Below are positions 1-9,200 of a DNA stretch of 64,000 bases, one piece after another. The stretch covers positions 434,001-498,000 of the forward strand of contig NZ_JBHVRO010000003.1 of NCBI RefSeq assembly GCF_042885655.1, given 5' to 3'. A program made the position numbers and the translations under genes. Source of the stretch: Psychrobacillus sp042885655. Lineage in GTDB: Bacteria > Bacillota > Bacilli > Bacillales_A > Planococcaceae. The notes under the pieces were generated by a model. The model was not told where the DNA came from. It saw only the letters and a list, made by a program, of their open reading frames with translations, and searched no databases. Numbering within the stretch: position 1 is the first letter of the stretch; every line of letters starts with the position of its first letter.

Positions 1-1
1 A

Positions 2-370
2 TATATTTGGAGCAAAGACGAGGAAACAATTGAGAAACTCTTTTCCGATGCCGAAGAGGGTTTTGTTCCACATAATGTAATAGGAATTCAATATATATCC
101 TCAAAGGAGAGAATTGATGAACTAAACGACTTAGTTATTCAAAAAAATAGGCTTCAAATGTCCAATGTATTAATGGTTTATCGTTACTTTGATGCAGATT
201 GTGATATAGAGCGAGTAAGTGCCTATTATTTCACACCAACAGGTTTATTTGAAACGCGAGAAGCCATTTGTAAGGAAGACGAGTCAGGATACTGGAATAT
301 GCGTTTTCAAGAAGAGTGTGTGGGACTATCCCACGAGCTATCCGTTGATAGCCAAAGGTTAGAGATATAA
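2..370 (+). CDS. C-terminal part of an unrecognised protein (5' end outside window)
   Basis: An open frame runs without a stop from base 2 to the TAA at 368-370, giving at least 122 residues. The first in-frame ATG (158) has no ribosome binding site and the frame upstream of it reads as ordinary acidic protein, so I treat this as the 3' part of a longer gene rather than a 70-residue gene. The product is soluble, rich in Glu/Asp and Tyr, and contains no motif I recognise. A strong terminator follows about 120 bases downstream. Function unknown. Confidence 0.6.
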   Translation, partial: YIWSKDEETIEKLFSDAEEGFVPHNVIGIQYISSKERIDELNDLVIQKNRLQMSNVLMVYRYFDADCDIERVSAYYFTPTGLFETREAICKEDESGYWNMRFQEECVGLSHELSVDSQRLEI

Positions 371-660
371 AACATGTCCCAGTGTTAGCTTGTTAGCTGA
401 TATTTGGGAACAAATGTCTAAGTTATCAGTGGTTTACTATCAGATGGGATTATAGACATTTCTATTAAGATGTTATTAGAAAAGGAATAGCGGAGGGAAG
501 TAATCAATTACTTTTCCTCCGTTGTTTTTTTTATAAACAGTCTTAAGAAACTAATATCTGATGTATAAAAAATGGTTTAGCAATTTTAAAACGAAAGAAG
601 GAAATACATACAAACATAAAGAATAATTATCCATATCAAATTTTTAAGGGAGGTTAAAGC
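371..660. other. intergenic gap with one terminator
   Basis: About 290 bases separate the truncated gene from the VOC pseudogene. They hold the terminator at 491-532 and, at the end (644-653), an AAGGGAGG ribosome binding site belonging to the pseudogene. I see nothing else. Confidence 0.5.
491..532 (+). terminator. rho-independent terminator
   Basis: A GC-capped stem starting CGGAGG and closing CCTCCG encloses AGTAATcaATTACT and is followed by a run of eight T. It ends the transcript of the truncated first gene. Confidence 0.85.
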
Positions 661-1044
661 GTTTATAATCAGAACAAAAACAACCTTATTAACGGTAATG
701 TAGTCATTTGGTATTATGTAAAGAATCTCAACCGTGCAGTTGAGTAGTACAGTGAAATTTTAGGAATCGCACCAACAAATAATATTGATGTTGCTTATTT
801 CTTTTCGATTAATGAAAAAACGAAATTGGCACTCAGTGATCGATTTAAGGCAAATAAAGAAAATGCTCTTCCACAAAGTGTGACATTGGACCTTCAAAGT
901 GATGACATTTTGGAGGCATATCGAATTCTAACGGAAAAAGGGGTATTTGTAGAGAAACTTGAAAATCCTGTCGAAAGCTACTATGAATTTTACTTTACAG
1001 ACTTAGATAATAATCATATTAGAATGCATGGTTTTGTTGAATAG
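661..1044 (+). pseudogene. VOC/glyoxalase-fold pseudogene (start lost, in-frame TAG)
   Basis: The frame from 661 to the stop at 1044 encodes a complete-length (about 127 residue) vicinal-oxygen-chelate protein: an N-terminal YYVKNLNRAVE*YSEILGI stretch and a C-terminal YFTDLDNNHIRMHGF stretch are the usual paired beta-alpha-beta motifs of glyoxalase/bleomycin-resistance proteins. Two lesions are visible. The codon 745-747 is TAG where the family normally has Trp (AVEWY), so TGG to TAG explains it. The codon at the correct distance from the AAGGGAGG site (644-651) is GTT (661) rather than ATG or GTG. The remaining open frame from 826 has no ribosome binding site. An intact family member follows at 1107, so the loss may be tolerated. 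Confidence 0.75.
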
Positions 1045-1106
1045 GATTTTAGAGATAGGTAATTAGATTACCTAATAAAATTTTTATCAATGGGGGGAGT
1101 TTAAGG

Positions 1107-1496
1107 ATGGAAACTGTAAAAGCAAAAATCGAGAATTCACTCACTGTATTACTAGTTTCAGACTTAGAGAAGTCGCAGCAGTACTACCGCGATGTTTTAG
1201 GTTGTGAAGTAAATGATGTGTGGGCAGTACGAGATGATTTTGGGCTAGGGCTTAAATTAATTCAAGCAAATAATAAAGAGGATGTCTGTCCAAACAAAGG
1301 TACCTGGAATGTATATGCCTATGTTCATGACCACGACGGGCTAGATTTATTATTGGAAGAATTAACGACCAACGGAGCAGAGATTGCTTATGGGCCTACT
1401 ATTTCTGAACAAGACTGGGGTGTATGGAAAGAATTTGCGGTTAAAGATTTAGATGGCTACTTAATTGGTTTTGGTTCTGGAAGAAAAAATAATTAA
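1107..1496 (+). CDS. VOC family (glyoxalase/bleomycin resistance-like) protein
   Basis: A 129-residue single-domain protein, the usual length for the vicinal-oxygen-chelate superfamily. The N-terminal half contains VLLVSDLEKSQQYYRDVLG, the typical beta-alpha start in which a helix packs behind the metal-binding sheet. The C-terminal half has WGVWKEFAVKDLDGYLIGF, the second beta-alpha-beta-beta-beta motif with a Glu in metal-ligand position. ATG 1107 follows a GGGGGGAG ribosome binding site (1092-1099). Members include glyoxalases, dioxygenases and antibiotic-binding proteins; the substrate cannot be read from sequence. It stands alone after the VOC pseudogene and has its own terminator at 1541-1587. 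Confidence 0.85.
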   Translation: METVKAKIENSLTVLLVSDLEKSQQYYRDVLGCEVNDVWAVRDDFGLGLKLIQANNKEDVCPNKGTWNVYAYVHDHDGLDLLLEELTTNGAEIAYGPTISEQDWGVWKEFAVKDLDGYLIGFGSGRKNN

Positions 1497-1540
1497 TAAA
1501 TGTTAGGAAAAAACATAAAACTTCTATTTCAAAATAAAGA

Positions 1541-1587
1541 CAAAAGGTTTCGGGGATATATACATTCTCGAAACCTTTTGCTTTTTT
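1541..1587 (+). terminator. rho-independent terminator
   Basis: AAAAGGTTTCG pairs with CGAAACCTTTT across a short loop and runs into CTTTTTT. It follows the VOC gene. Confidence 0.85.
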
Positions 1588-1637
1588 ATTTATGTTCCAT
1601 GCTACTTCAACGATTTTTGTTTTCAGAAAACATCTAT

Positions 1638-1709
1638 GCGAGACTCCGTAAAAGGTAAGAGGGCAGTGGAATTTCCTCACCTCACAGGAACGGAGCGACG
1701 AGGAGGCTA
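1638..1709. repeat. fragment of dispersed intergenic repeat
   Basis: The segment GCGAGACTCC...GCAGTGGAAT...GGAACGGAGCGACGAGGAGG has the wording of a repeat I know from Bacillus and Planococcaceae intergenic regions. It is locally much more GC-rich than its surroundings. Related fragments lie at 15369-15420 and 59700-59788. The outer ends are missing here. Confidence 0.5.
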
Positions 1710-1962
1710 GAAATTAAAGCGAGATATTAACAACAATTCATAAGTCAATCAACATTAACATACTTCTATAAAAATACTTTGAAACTCTGCAAAAGGAATT
1801 TTAGGTATTTAAATGGTTATCTATTCAAAAAGAGAAGTGGGTTGATAGATAAAAAGTAGTCAGATATAAAACAAAATTAAGCAGTTACTGAAAGTAATAA
1901 GCGAGATTACAAAGTGAGTAAATCTCTTTCCAAAAAGCTACAAGAACAATTTAAAAATATCT

Positions 1963-1969
1963 AGGAGGT
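1963..1969 (+). promoter_or_regulatory. ribosome binding site deciding the HPr start
   Basis: AGGAGGT lies before two close ATGs. ATG 1973 leads to a stop after six codons, whereas ATG 1977, eight bases from the site, opens the HPr frame. 1977 is therefore the start. Confidence 0.7.
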
Positions 1970-1976
1970 TTTATGG

Positions 1977-2246
1977 ATGGAAAAAAGTTTTAAAATAACC
2001 AATTCTGAAGGGCTACATGCTAGGCCATCTACCTTATTAGTTTCAGCTGTCTCCGCATTTACATCGAACGTTCAGCTTTCTTATAAAGGTAAATCCGTAA
2101 ACTTGAAATCTATAATGGGGGTAATGTCACAAGGAATCGGACCTGGATCAGTTATTACTATCTCAGCAGAAGGTGCTGATGCTGAGGAAGCAATGAGGAA
2201 GGTATCCGAAGTAATTAATTCAGAAAGGCTTGGGGAAGAATGTTAA
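1977..2246 (+). CDS. HPr-family phosphocarrier protein of the PTS
   Basis: An 89-residue protein of HPr length. The active-site loop GLHARPS places the phosphorylatable His at residue 14, and LKSIMGVMS holds Ser45 at the position of the HPr kinase target Ser46. HPr passes phosphate from Enzyme I to IIA proteins in the cytosol; the Ser site in Firmicutes also serves catabolite control. It is the first gene of a cluster with IIB (2447), IIA (2771), IIC (3146) and a MupG-like glycosidase (4444). This is unusual, because the general HPr is normally encoded next to Enzyme I (ptsHI). No Enzyme I gene is present here. It may be a dedicated phosphocarrier for this transporter or a second general HPr. 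Confidence 0.9.
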   Translation: MEKSFKITNSEGLHARPSTLLVSAVSAFTSNVQLSYKGKSVNLKSIMGVMSQGIGPGSVITISAEGADAEEAMRKVSEVINSERLGEEC

Positions 2247-2446
2247 ATCCACAATAGAAACCCTTTAGATTCCCTAAAAATACCTCTCTATGATTCTAAC
2301 GTGATTTCGAATAAATAAAAATGAAAACATAGTAACAATTGAGGAAAGTTTAATAAAAATAAATCATATCTTATTTATACCCATAATTGCATTTTCATCG
2401 TGTGGAATTCTGTGATAGAAAGTTAATGAACAGAGGGGGGGAAAAA

Positions 2447-2758
2447 CTGAAAAGTATTATGTTAGTTTGCGTAGCAGGGATGAGTACCAGCCTACTTGTA
2501 GCAAAAATGCAAAAAGCAGCGAAGGAGCAAAATATAGAGGCAGATATTTTTGCTATTTCAGAAAGTGAAGTAGATAGAACTTTACTAAGCAAAAACGTAG
2601 ACGTATTGCTACTTGGTCCACAAGTACGCTATTTAAAAGGTACCTACGAAAAGAAATATAAGGAAAAGAATATCCCTATAGAGGTCATCAACATGTCCGA
2701 CTACGGAATGATGAACGGCGCAAATGTCTTAAAGCAAGCAATAGGGTTAATTGGATAA
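2447..2758 (+). CDS. PTS system IIB component, lactose/cellobiose type
   Basis: The protein matches the roughly 100-residue lactose/cellobiose-type IIB family: the P-loop IMLVCVAGMSTSLLV carries the phosphocysteine (Cys8 with this start), followed by LLLGPQVRYL and a C-terminal YGMMNG helix typical of the family. It accepts phosphate from IIA and gives it to the sugar entering through IIC. Start choice is difficult. A GAGGGGGGG site (2433-2441) is correctly spaced for CTG at 2447, giving MKSIMLVCVAG as in most relatives. ATG 2459 would remove only four residues. ATGs at 2387 and 2426 would add an atypical N-terminal extension without a good site. Thirteen bases separate it from the IIA gene. 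Confidence 0.88.
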   Translation: MKSIMLVCVAGMSTSLLVAKMQKAAKEQNIEADIFAISESEVDRTLLSKNVDVLLLGPQVRYLKGTYEKKYKEKNIPIEVINMSDYGMMNGANVLKQAIGLIG

Positions 2759-2770
2759 GGAGTATGTCAA

Positions 2771-3091
2771 ATGGAGAACTTAACACTGATGCAATCCATT
2801 ATGGGGTTAATATTGCATAGCGGAAACACAAAAAGTGACTGTATGGAAGCAATTCAGCTTGCAAAGAAAGGTGAAATCAATGCAGCTAAGAAAAAGATTG
2901 AAATAGCAAATCAGTCACTGGTAGAAGCACACCATTCTCAAACCGCATTACTGACACAAGAGGCTAAAGGTGAAAAGGTTGAAACAACCATGATGCTAAT
3001 ACACGCACAGGATCACTTAATGAATGCAATTACTTTTCGCGATTTAACAAATGAATTGATTGAACTATATGAACGATTGCTAGGGGAATAA
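2771..3091 (+). CDS. PTS system IIA component, lactose/cellobiose type
   Basis: A 106-residue all-helical IIA of the LacF/CelC family. The motif LIHAQDHLMNA places the phosphorylated His at residue 78 with His82 next to it; ANQSLVEAHHSQTALL is the conserved second helix. It receives phosphate from HPr and donates it to the IIB cysteine. ATG 2771 follows an AAGGAG site that overlaps the end of IIB, which fits translation from one polycistronic mRNA. The IIC gene begins 54 bases downstream. The fold does not reveal the sugar. Confidence 0.9.
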   Translation: MENLTLMQSIMGLILHSGNTKSDCMEAIQLAKKGEINAAKKKIEIANQSLVEAHHSQTALLTQEAKGEKVETTMMLIHAQDHLMNAITFRDLTNELIELYERLLGE

Positions 3092-3145
3092 CATCATTTT
3101 AAGTGGTGTTTGACATATAACAAAAAAATAAAAAGGAGAGATGGA

Positions 3146-4408
3146 ATGTTCCGTTTTTTAGAGGAGAAGTTTGTTCCGGTAGCTTCACGAATAGGTAATC
3201 AACGGCATCTAGTAGCAATACGAGATGGTTTTATCACCGTAATGCCACTTACTATTCTTGGGTCACTCGCAGTATTAATAAACAACCTACCGATCAAGTT
3301 TTATCAAAAAGCTCTAGATTCTATTTGGGAGCATGGAACTTGGACGCAATGGGGAGGAAATGTGTGGGGTGCAACATTCGGGATAATCTCCCTTTTGTTA
3401 GCCTTCTCGATAGCGTATCACTTAGCAAAAAGTTATGACAAAGATGGTCTGTCTGCAGGGGTTATCAGTTTATCGAGTTATTTGACATTTGGTACTTTTG
3501 GTGAAGGCGGCTTATCGGGGTTAACAACTGGAACGGGCGGAATTTTTGTAGCCATTATTATTGCTTTATTATCTTCCGAAGTGTTCTCTCGTTTATCTGG
3601 TAAGAACAAACTCTTGATAAAGATGCCAGATAGTGTACCACCTGCGGTTGCAAAATCATTCGCCGCTTTACTACCAGCCATTATTACTGTTGGCGTATTT
3701 GCGTTAATTCGTACAATTATTTCAGCAGGATTTACTATTCCTGATATTATTGGATCATTTTATTCGACAGTTCAAGAGCCGTTTATGGGCTTAACAAATA
3801 CATGGGCAGCAGCACTTATCCTTGCTTTTATACCAGCATTTTTATGGACACTTGGTATTCATGGTGGCAATATTATTGATCCATTCATGCAGTCGATTAA
3901 CTTACAAGCAATTGATGCCAATGTTAGTGCAATTTCTGCTGGAGAAGTAGCACCTTATATTATTAATAAGCCATTCTTTGATGCTTTTGTTAACATGGGT
4001 GGAGCTGGTACAACAATTGCACTAGTTATTGCTATATTCATCATGGCCAGAAAGAATAAGCAATATAGTACAGTCGGGAAATTATCTGCGGCACCTGGAA
4101 TATTTAATATTAATGAGCCATTGCTATTCGGTTTACCAATTGTTTTAAATCCGATATTATTTATTCCTTTTATTCTTACCCCTATGGTTAATGTAACGAT
4201 TGCTTATTTTGTAACGAAATGGGGAATGGTACCCGCAGCAACAATTGCAGCTCCTTGGACAACGCCGCCTATTATTAATGGTTTCTTAGTTACGCAGTCT
4301 TGGCAAGGAGCAGTACTAAGCTTCGTGTTAATCGCGCTTTCTGTTTGTATTTACTTACCATTTGTTGCTATGGCTAATCGTACTGCAAAAATGAAGGAAG
4401 CAAAATAA
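3146..4408 (+). CDS. PTS system IIC component, cellobiose/lactose type permease
   Basis: A 420-residue membrane permease of the CelB-like IIC family with about ten hydrophobic segments. It begins MFRFLEEKFVPVASRIG.QRHL.AIRDGF, the family's usual amphipathic N-terminus. Recognisable features are LGIHGGNI in the middle and GIFNINEPLLFGLPIVLNP, the substrate-site loop with its conserved Asn-Glu-Pro. The frame is open from 3110, but ATG 3146 has an AAAAGGAG site at normal distance and matches family length, so I use it. It works with the IIB and IIA encoded just upstream. The partner glycosidase of MupG type (4444) suggests a phospho-disaccharide such as a cell-wall sugar, which is an inference from context. 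Confidence 0.92.
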   Translation: MFRFLEEKFVPVASRIGNQRHLVAIRDGFITVMPLTILGSLAVLINNLPIKFYQKALDSIWEHGTWTQWGGNVWGATFGIISLLLAFSIAYHLAKSYDKDGLSAGVISLSSYLTFGTFGEGGLSGLTTGTGGIFVAIIIALLSSEVFSRLSGKNKLLIKMPDSVPPAVAKSFAALLPAIITVGVFALIRTIISAGFTIPDIIGSFYSTVQEPFMGLTNTWAAALILAFIPAFLWTLGIHGGNIIDPFMQSINLQAIDANVSAISAGEVAPYIINKPFFDAFVNMGGAGTTIALVIAIFIMARKNKQYSTVGKLSAAPGIFNINEPLLFGLPIVLNPILFIPFILTPMVNVTIAYFVTKWGMVPAATIAAPWTTPPIINGFLVTQSWQGAVLSFVLIALSVCIYLPFVAMANRTAKMKEAK

Positions 4409-4443
4409 GCAACAGCGGAACAGTAGATACACGGAGGGTTTGA

Positions 4444-5535
4444 ATGAGAAGACTAGGAATATCAATTTATCCTCAACATAGCACGATAGAAGAGATGAAA
4501 GAATATATTCAACTAGCTTCGGATAATGGCTTTGACCGTATTTTTACTTGCTTATTATCTATTAAAAATGATGAGCAAAGGAAAAAGCTTCAACAAATCA
4601 ATCAATTTGCAGAGCAGCTTGGCTTTGATATATCAGCAGATGTCGCACCGGAAGTATTTGAGGAACTAGGTTTAACATATCGAGATATTGGTTATTTTAA
4701 GGAACATTACTATTTAGATGCCTTACGTCTGGATATGGGATTTTCAGGTCAAGAAGAGGCATTCATGTCATTGGATGCATCTAATTTGAAAATAGAATTA
4801 AATATTAGTAGCGGGACAAAATATGTAGAAAATATTTTGTCCTATATACCAAATCGAAACAACATTATCGGCTGCCATAATTTTTACCCAAGAGAATATA
4901 CAGGGCTTTCAAGACAACATTTATTAACAACCTCCAAGCTCTATAAAGATAATCGAATTCGCACGACTGCAATGATCTCCTCCAATCATGCAACATTCGG
5001 ACCTTGGGAAGAAACGCTTAATGGTTTACCTACATTGGAGGAACATCGTCACTTACCAATAGTAGTTCAAGCAAAGGATTTATGGCATACAGGATTTATC
5101 GATGATTTAATCATCGGTAATATGTACGCATCTGAGGATGAGTTGAAAGCTTTAGGTAGATTAAATCGAAATAAACTAGAGTTAACGGTAGTGACATCTC
5201 CACACATGAACGAGTTGGAAGAAAAAGTGATTTTTCATGAATTGCATTTTAATCGCGGGGATGTATCTGAGTATGTTATTCGGAGTACACAATCTCGCGT
5301 TAAATATAAAAATGAAACTTTCCCAGCTCATGATACAAATAATATAGAGCCAGGGGATGTAACGATTGATAACGATTTGGATATTCGTTATAAAGGAGAG
5401 TTGCAAGTAGCTTTAAAGGCTATGCCAAATGTAGGGTGCACAAATGTTGTAGCTAAAGTAATTTCAGAGGAGCTCTTCCTCTTAGATCAAATAAAACCTT
5501 GGGAATCATTTGGTTTTATTAAAATGTCTGATTGA
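4444..5535 (+). CDS. DUF871/MupG-family 6-phospho-glycosidase-like protein
   Basis: A 363-residue protein starting MRRLGISIYP, typical of the DUF871 (GH170) family, followed by LASDNGFDRIFTCLLSI. The first 240 residues form a TIM barrel (SADVAPEVF, LRLDMGF and GCHNFYPREYTGLS are family blocks); the last 120 form a cyclophilin-like beta domain (FNRGDVSEYVIRSTQSRVKY). In Staphylococcus aureus the family member MupG cleaves MurNAc-6-phosphate-GlcNAc produced by a PTS. Here the gene ends a PTS operon, so hydrolysis of an imported phosphorylated disaccharide in the cytosol is likely. The murQ/murR partners of the MupG pathway are not in the window, so the sugar is uncertain. ATG 4444 follows a GGAGGG site. 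Confidence 0.85.
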   Translation: MRRLGISIYPQHSTIEEMKEYIQLASDNGFDRIFTCLLSIKNDEQRKKLQQINQFAEQLGFDISADVAPEVFEELGLTYRDIGYFKEHYYLDALRLDMGFSGQEEAFMSLDASNLKIELNISSGTKYVENILSYIPNRNNIIGCHNFYPREYTGLSRQHLLTTSKLYKDNRIRTTAMISSNHATFGPWEETLNGLPTLEEHRHLPIVVQAKDLWHTGFIDDLIIGNMYASEDELKALGRLNRNKLELTVVTSPHMNELEEKVIFHELHFNRGDVSEYVIRSTQSRVKYKNETFPAHDTNNIEPGDVTIDNDLDIRYKGELQVALKAMPNVGCTNVVAKVISEELFLLDQIKPWESFGFIKMSD

Positions 5536-5586
5536 TAAGAGGTATCCACATTAATTGTAAGTAAAAGACCAACTACGTAATTTATT

Positions 5587-5595
5587 TGCTATAAT
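5587..5595 (+). promoter_or_regulatory. extended -10 promoter element (TGcTATAAT)
   Basis: TG-n-TATAAT forms a consensus extended -10 about 50 bases before the start of the small gene at 5646. No good -35 hexamer lies 17 bases upstream, which is common for extended -10 promoters. Confidence 0.55.
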
Positions 5596-5645
5596 ACGAA
5601 TAGCATATTCGAATTTATAGATTGCGTCGGTAGGGAGAGAACTTA

Positions 5646-5885
5646 ATGTTGAAATTTCATATAATTATGGGTGTTACAATTCACACGAAAAGAATGGTTC
5701 AAAAACTTAGTAAAGATAAAGAAGCTTTAATTATTGTAATAGATTATGAACTCTCTAGTGAATTAGAACCGAAGAATTTATATGGAGCCATTTATTGTTC
5801 TCCTGAGCAAGCTAAGTCTTTTGCAGAACAAGCGGATGAAGTAGTGTTTCACCGATATGCATTTGTGTTACCAAAATTAAAGTAA
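5646..5885 (+). CDS. small hypothetical protein, 79 residues
   Basis: A 79-residue soluble protein with an AGGGAGAG ribosome binding site before ATG 5646, an extended -10 promoter upstream (5587-5595) and a strong terminator at 5897-5931, so it looks like an independent monocistronic gene. The middle reads EALIIVIDYELSSELEPKNLYGAIYC and the end VVFHRYAFVLPKL, suggesting a small alpha/beta fold. I do not recognise the family. It separates the PTS operon from the exoprotease island. Confidence 0.65.
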   Translation: MLKFHIIMGVTIHTKRMVQKLSKDKEALIIVIDYELSSELEPKNLYGAIYCSPEQAKSFAEQADEVVFHRYAFVLPKLK

Positions 5886-5896
5886 ATTAATAAGCT

Positions 5897-5931
5897 AGCA
5901 GCCGAGATTTTTATCTTCGGCTGCTTTTTTT
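5897..5931 (+). terminator. rho-independent terminator (AGCAGCCGA type)
   Basis: AGCAGCCGA pairs with TCGGCTGCT, closed by GAT..ATC and followed by seven T. Nearly the same hairpin recurs at 9874-9909 after the next gene. Confidence 0.9.
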
Positions 5932-6232
5932 GCAATTTAGTATTTTACTCATAGAAAGAACGAAAAGTTAGAATAATGGAGGCCAGACTACAAGACTTTT
6001 TAATTATCTTGTAGTGTTATAGTTTTAAATTAAAATAGAAAAAAATACAATACATGGTTATTACATAGTTAACATAAATTGGTATTGTTTTAGTCATTAA
6101 TAATCAATTATTCAAATATTTCGGATTAATTTGATAATTTAATATTTTCTTATTTTAAAATTAGCATAATTATGATAAGTTGGTAACGTCGTACAACTTA
6201 GTGCGAAAAAAATGGTAAAGGGGAAATGAGAT
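5932..6232. other. AT-rich leader of the first subtilase gene
   Basis: About 300 AT-rich bases. Close to the gene, AAGTTG (6178-6183) and CAACTT (6194-6199) can form a hairpin shortly before the AAAGGGG ribosome binding site (6218-6224). I see no clear promoter hexamers. Confidence 0.4.
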
Positions 6233-9200
6233 TTGAAGAAAATGAGATTCACAAAATTTTTTAGTAGCATTCTTGCTTTTGTCATGGTGCTTTCTCTTCT
6301 ATCACCATTTACAGCTCTAGCAAATGGGGATCAGTCATTACCGTTTAAAACGGGAACCCAAAGTGAGAGTGATTTACTAGCGAAAGCTGCTATTGTCGAA
6401 CAATTAAATTTGTTGGGTGGCGAGGCTAGGCTTCACGAAGATTTAAAAAAGGTTTCGGGCAATGAGCAAGTTGCGGTAATCGTACATTTGTCAGAAAAGC
6501 CAGTTGCACTTGAACAAGGCATTGAAAAATTAAAGGGTAAATCACTCTCGAAAGCACAATCGACTAAAGTGAAAGCTAATGTTAAAGCGCAACAAGCGAT
6601 GATTAAAAAAGAGATGAAGAATAAAAAGATATCGTTTAAAGAAGGTTACTCTTATGATACAGTCCTTAATGGATTTGCTGTAACAGTAAAGGCAGATGAT
6701 CTTTCAAAGTTACTAGAAATCGAAGGAGTTACATTAATTGAGCCTGATGTGACAGTGTACGCCTTAGAGGATTCACCAGCTAAAATTGTAAAAGAAGAAC
6801 AAGTAGATGCAGCAATGAATACAAGTATCTCATTCTTAGGAATTGAAAAACTTTGGAATGAAGGGATTGAAGGACAAGGTATTAAAGTTGCTGTACTAGA
6901 TACAGGAATTGATGCTAATCATCCAGAGTTCCAAGGTGTATATAAAGGTGGAAAGAACTTCATTCCGAACTCTTCGACGTATACAAAAACTCGTGCGGAC
7001 GATGATGCTTCGGAAACTTCGCCAGTGGAACGTCCAGTAAATACACCTGAATTTAATGAGAAAGGTAGTGCGTTCTACACTTCTCATGGTACACATGTTG
7101 CAGGAACAATTGCTGCAATCGGTGCAAACGAATATGGCATTAAAGGGATAGCACCAAAAGTAGATCTCTATGCTTACCGTGTACTTGGTGCATATGGAAG
7201 TGGAGCTACTTCTGGGATTGTTAAAGCAATTGATACTGCAGTTATTGAAGGAATGGATGTTATTAATCTATCTTTAGGTGGAGGGTCAAATACAGAAACA
7301 GATGCTGGTTCCTTTGCTATTAACAATGCTATGTTAGCAGGTACTATTTCAGTTATTGCAACAGGTAACTCTGGTCCAAATCGTGGAACAATGGGAACAC
7401 CAGCGACTGCTCGATTAGGAATAGCGGTAGGAAATACAACGAACCCTGAAACAATGTACGACGGAAAAGTGAATGTATCAGTTGGTTCTTACAATCTTTC
7501 TAAACAATTAAAATTAATGGGAACTACTTTCGGGACAAGTGTGGCAAAACAACTGGAAGGTGAGTTCGACTTAGTAGCGGTACCAGGACTTGGGGAGGCA
7601 ATAGATTATAACGGAATTGATGTGAAAGGGAAAGTAGCATTGATTTCACGCGGTAGTATTGCGTTTGTAGATAAAATTGCTAATGCAAAAGCTAATGGAG
7701 CAGTGGCAGCTATCATCCACAATTTCGCAGGTGGTACAAATGCTCCGAATGCGTCTGGAACATTCCTAGGCGATTCATTTGATTTCATTCCAACGTTTGA
7801 TATGTCACAAACAGATGGGGATGCAATTCGTGCAGCATTAAAAGATGGAGCAGGTAAAATTACGTTCGGAAACTTCGGCTCTTCAAGTACTGTCGGAGAT
7901 GATGTAAATGATTCCAGTTCACGTGGTCCATCTACACCGAACTTTGATATTAAACCAGATGTAACTGCACCTGGTACAAATATTATGTCAACAATTCCAA
8001 TGTATAAAGCAGATTTTCCAAATGTGAAATATGATAAAGCATATGACCGCAAGACTGGAACATCTATGGCTACACCACATATTGCAGGGATAGCGGCGCT
8101 TGTCAAACAAGCAAATCCTACATGGAATGCATTTGATGTGAAGGTTGCACTTTCTAATACTGCAAAAATTCTTAATACAGCGAAATACGATGTCTTCTCT
8201 CAAGGAGCGGGACGTGTAGATGCATATGCAGCAGCCCACCCAAATATACTTGCTTATGCAATTGACAATGCTGTTCTTGATGGAACTGGTGCAATTGTCG
8301 AAAACTTAAAGGGAACAGTTACATTTGGTCCGCAATCATTGAAAGAAAATATTTCCGTAACGAAACAAATCCTCGTGAAAGATGTGAAGGGTCTAGGAGG
8401 AGATTATAAAGTAACGGTTGATGTTAAAAAATCATTCGGTGATGCAAAACTGACAGTTGATCAACCAACATTCACATTAGCTGGAGAGCAACTGTTAAAT
8501 GTTACATTAACAGCTTCCAAAGCTACAGCTCCAAATGGATCAGAATTACTAGGATATATCCATATTAATGGTGGAGGTTCTGATATTTCATTACCATTCG
8601 CAGCAGACTTTAGTGGAGTGGCTAAAACAGAAATAAAAAATATGAGCATATCGGAAACAGACCTTTCCTTTAACGGAGATGGAGTGAAAGATTCTGCGGT
8701 GCTTGCATTTACGTTGACGGGTGATGTGACAACAAACTATATCGAACTTTGGGATATTATGAATCCTGAGGGTGGAGAATATGGAGACGGCTATATTGGG
8801 TATTTACACGCAGGTTCTTCACTTGGGAAAGGATCCTATACGCTGAATATAACTGGACAATACAAACCATGGGGTAGTGCACCAGCAACAACAATACCAG
8901 ATGGTTTATATACGATCGACTACACAGCATCAACAGCTTCAGGAGTGATTAGTGATTATGTAGGTCCGATTGTCGTTAAATCAACGAAACCAGAAATTAT
9001 AGGTGCTGTTGATGGTGAACTAGCAACTGGACAAGTAAACGATAAATATATCGACTATAACGAAGAATTATATTTGTATGGTTTGGATTATGACTTAAAT
9101 GATAAACTTCATGCTTCTTATATAACGACACAAAACGGTGAAAAAGCTAAGGCGGTTGAATTCAAATTAGCACAGGATGGATCATTCTCATTCCCGGTAA

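Larger units (their letters stand above)
1497..1976. other. 480-base gap: terminator, repeat fragment, PTS leader
   Basis: The gap holds the terminator at 1541-1587, a fragment of a dispersed Bacillus-type intergenic repeat at 1638-1709, and about 240 bases of AT-rich leader before the HPr gene. I find no convincing promoter hexamers, antiterminator fold or catabolite-response element in the leader. Confidence 0.4.

Noticed and set aside
650..664. Catabolite-response-element-like AAAGCGTTTATA
   Set aside because: Mismatches at two strongly conserved positions, and it lies at a pseudogene start.
1441..1680. Minus-strand 79-codon frame after the VOC gene
   Set aside because: It crosses the terminator and the repeat fragment and has no ribosome binding site or recognisable sequence.
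7606..8239. Long minus-strand frames inside the subtilase genes (also 16156-17505, 22013-22414, 36974-37435, 40217-40558)
   Set aside because: They lie antisense to well-supported catalytic domains, lack ribosome binding sites and show no protein family wording.
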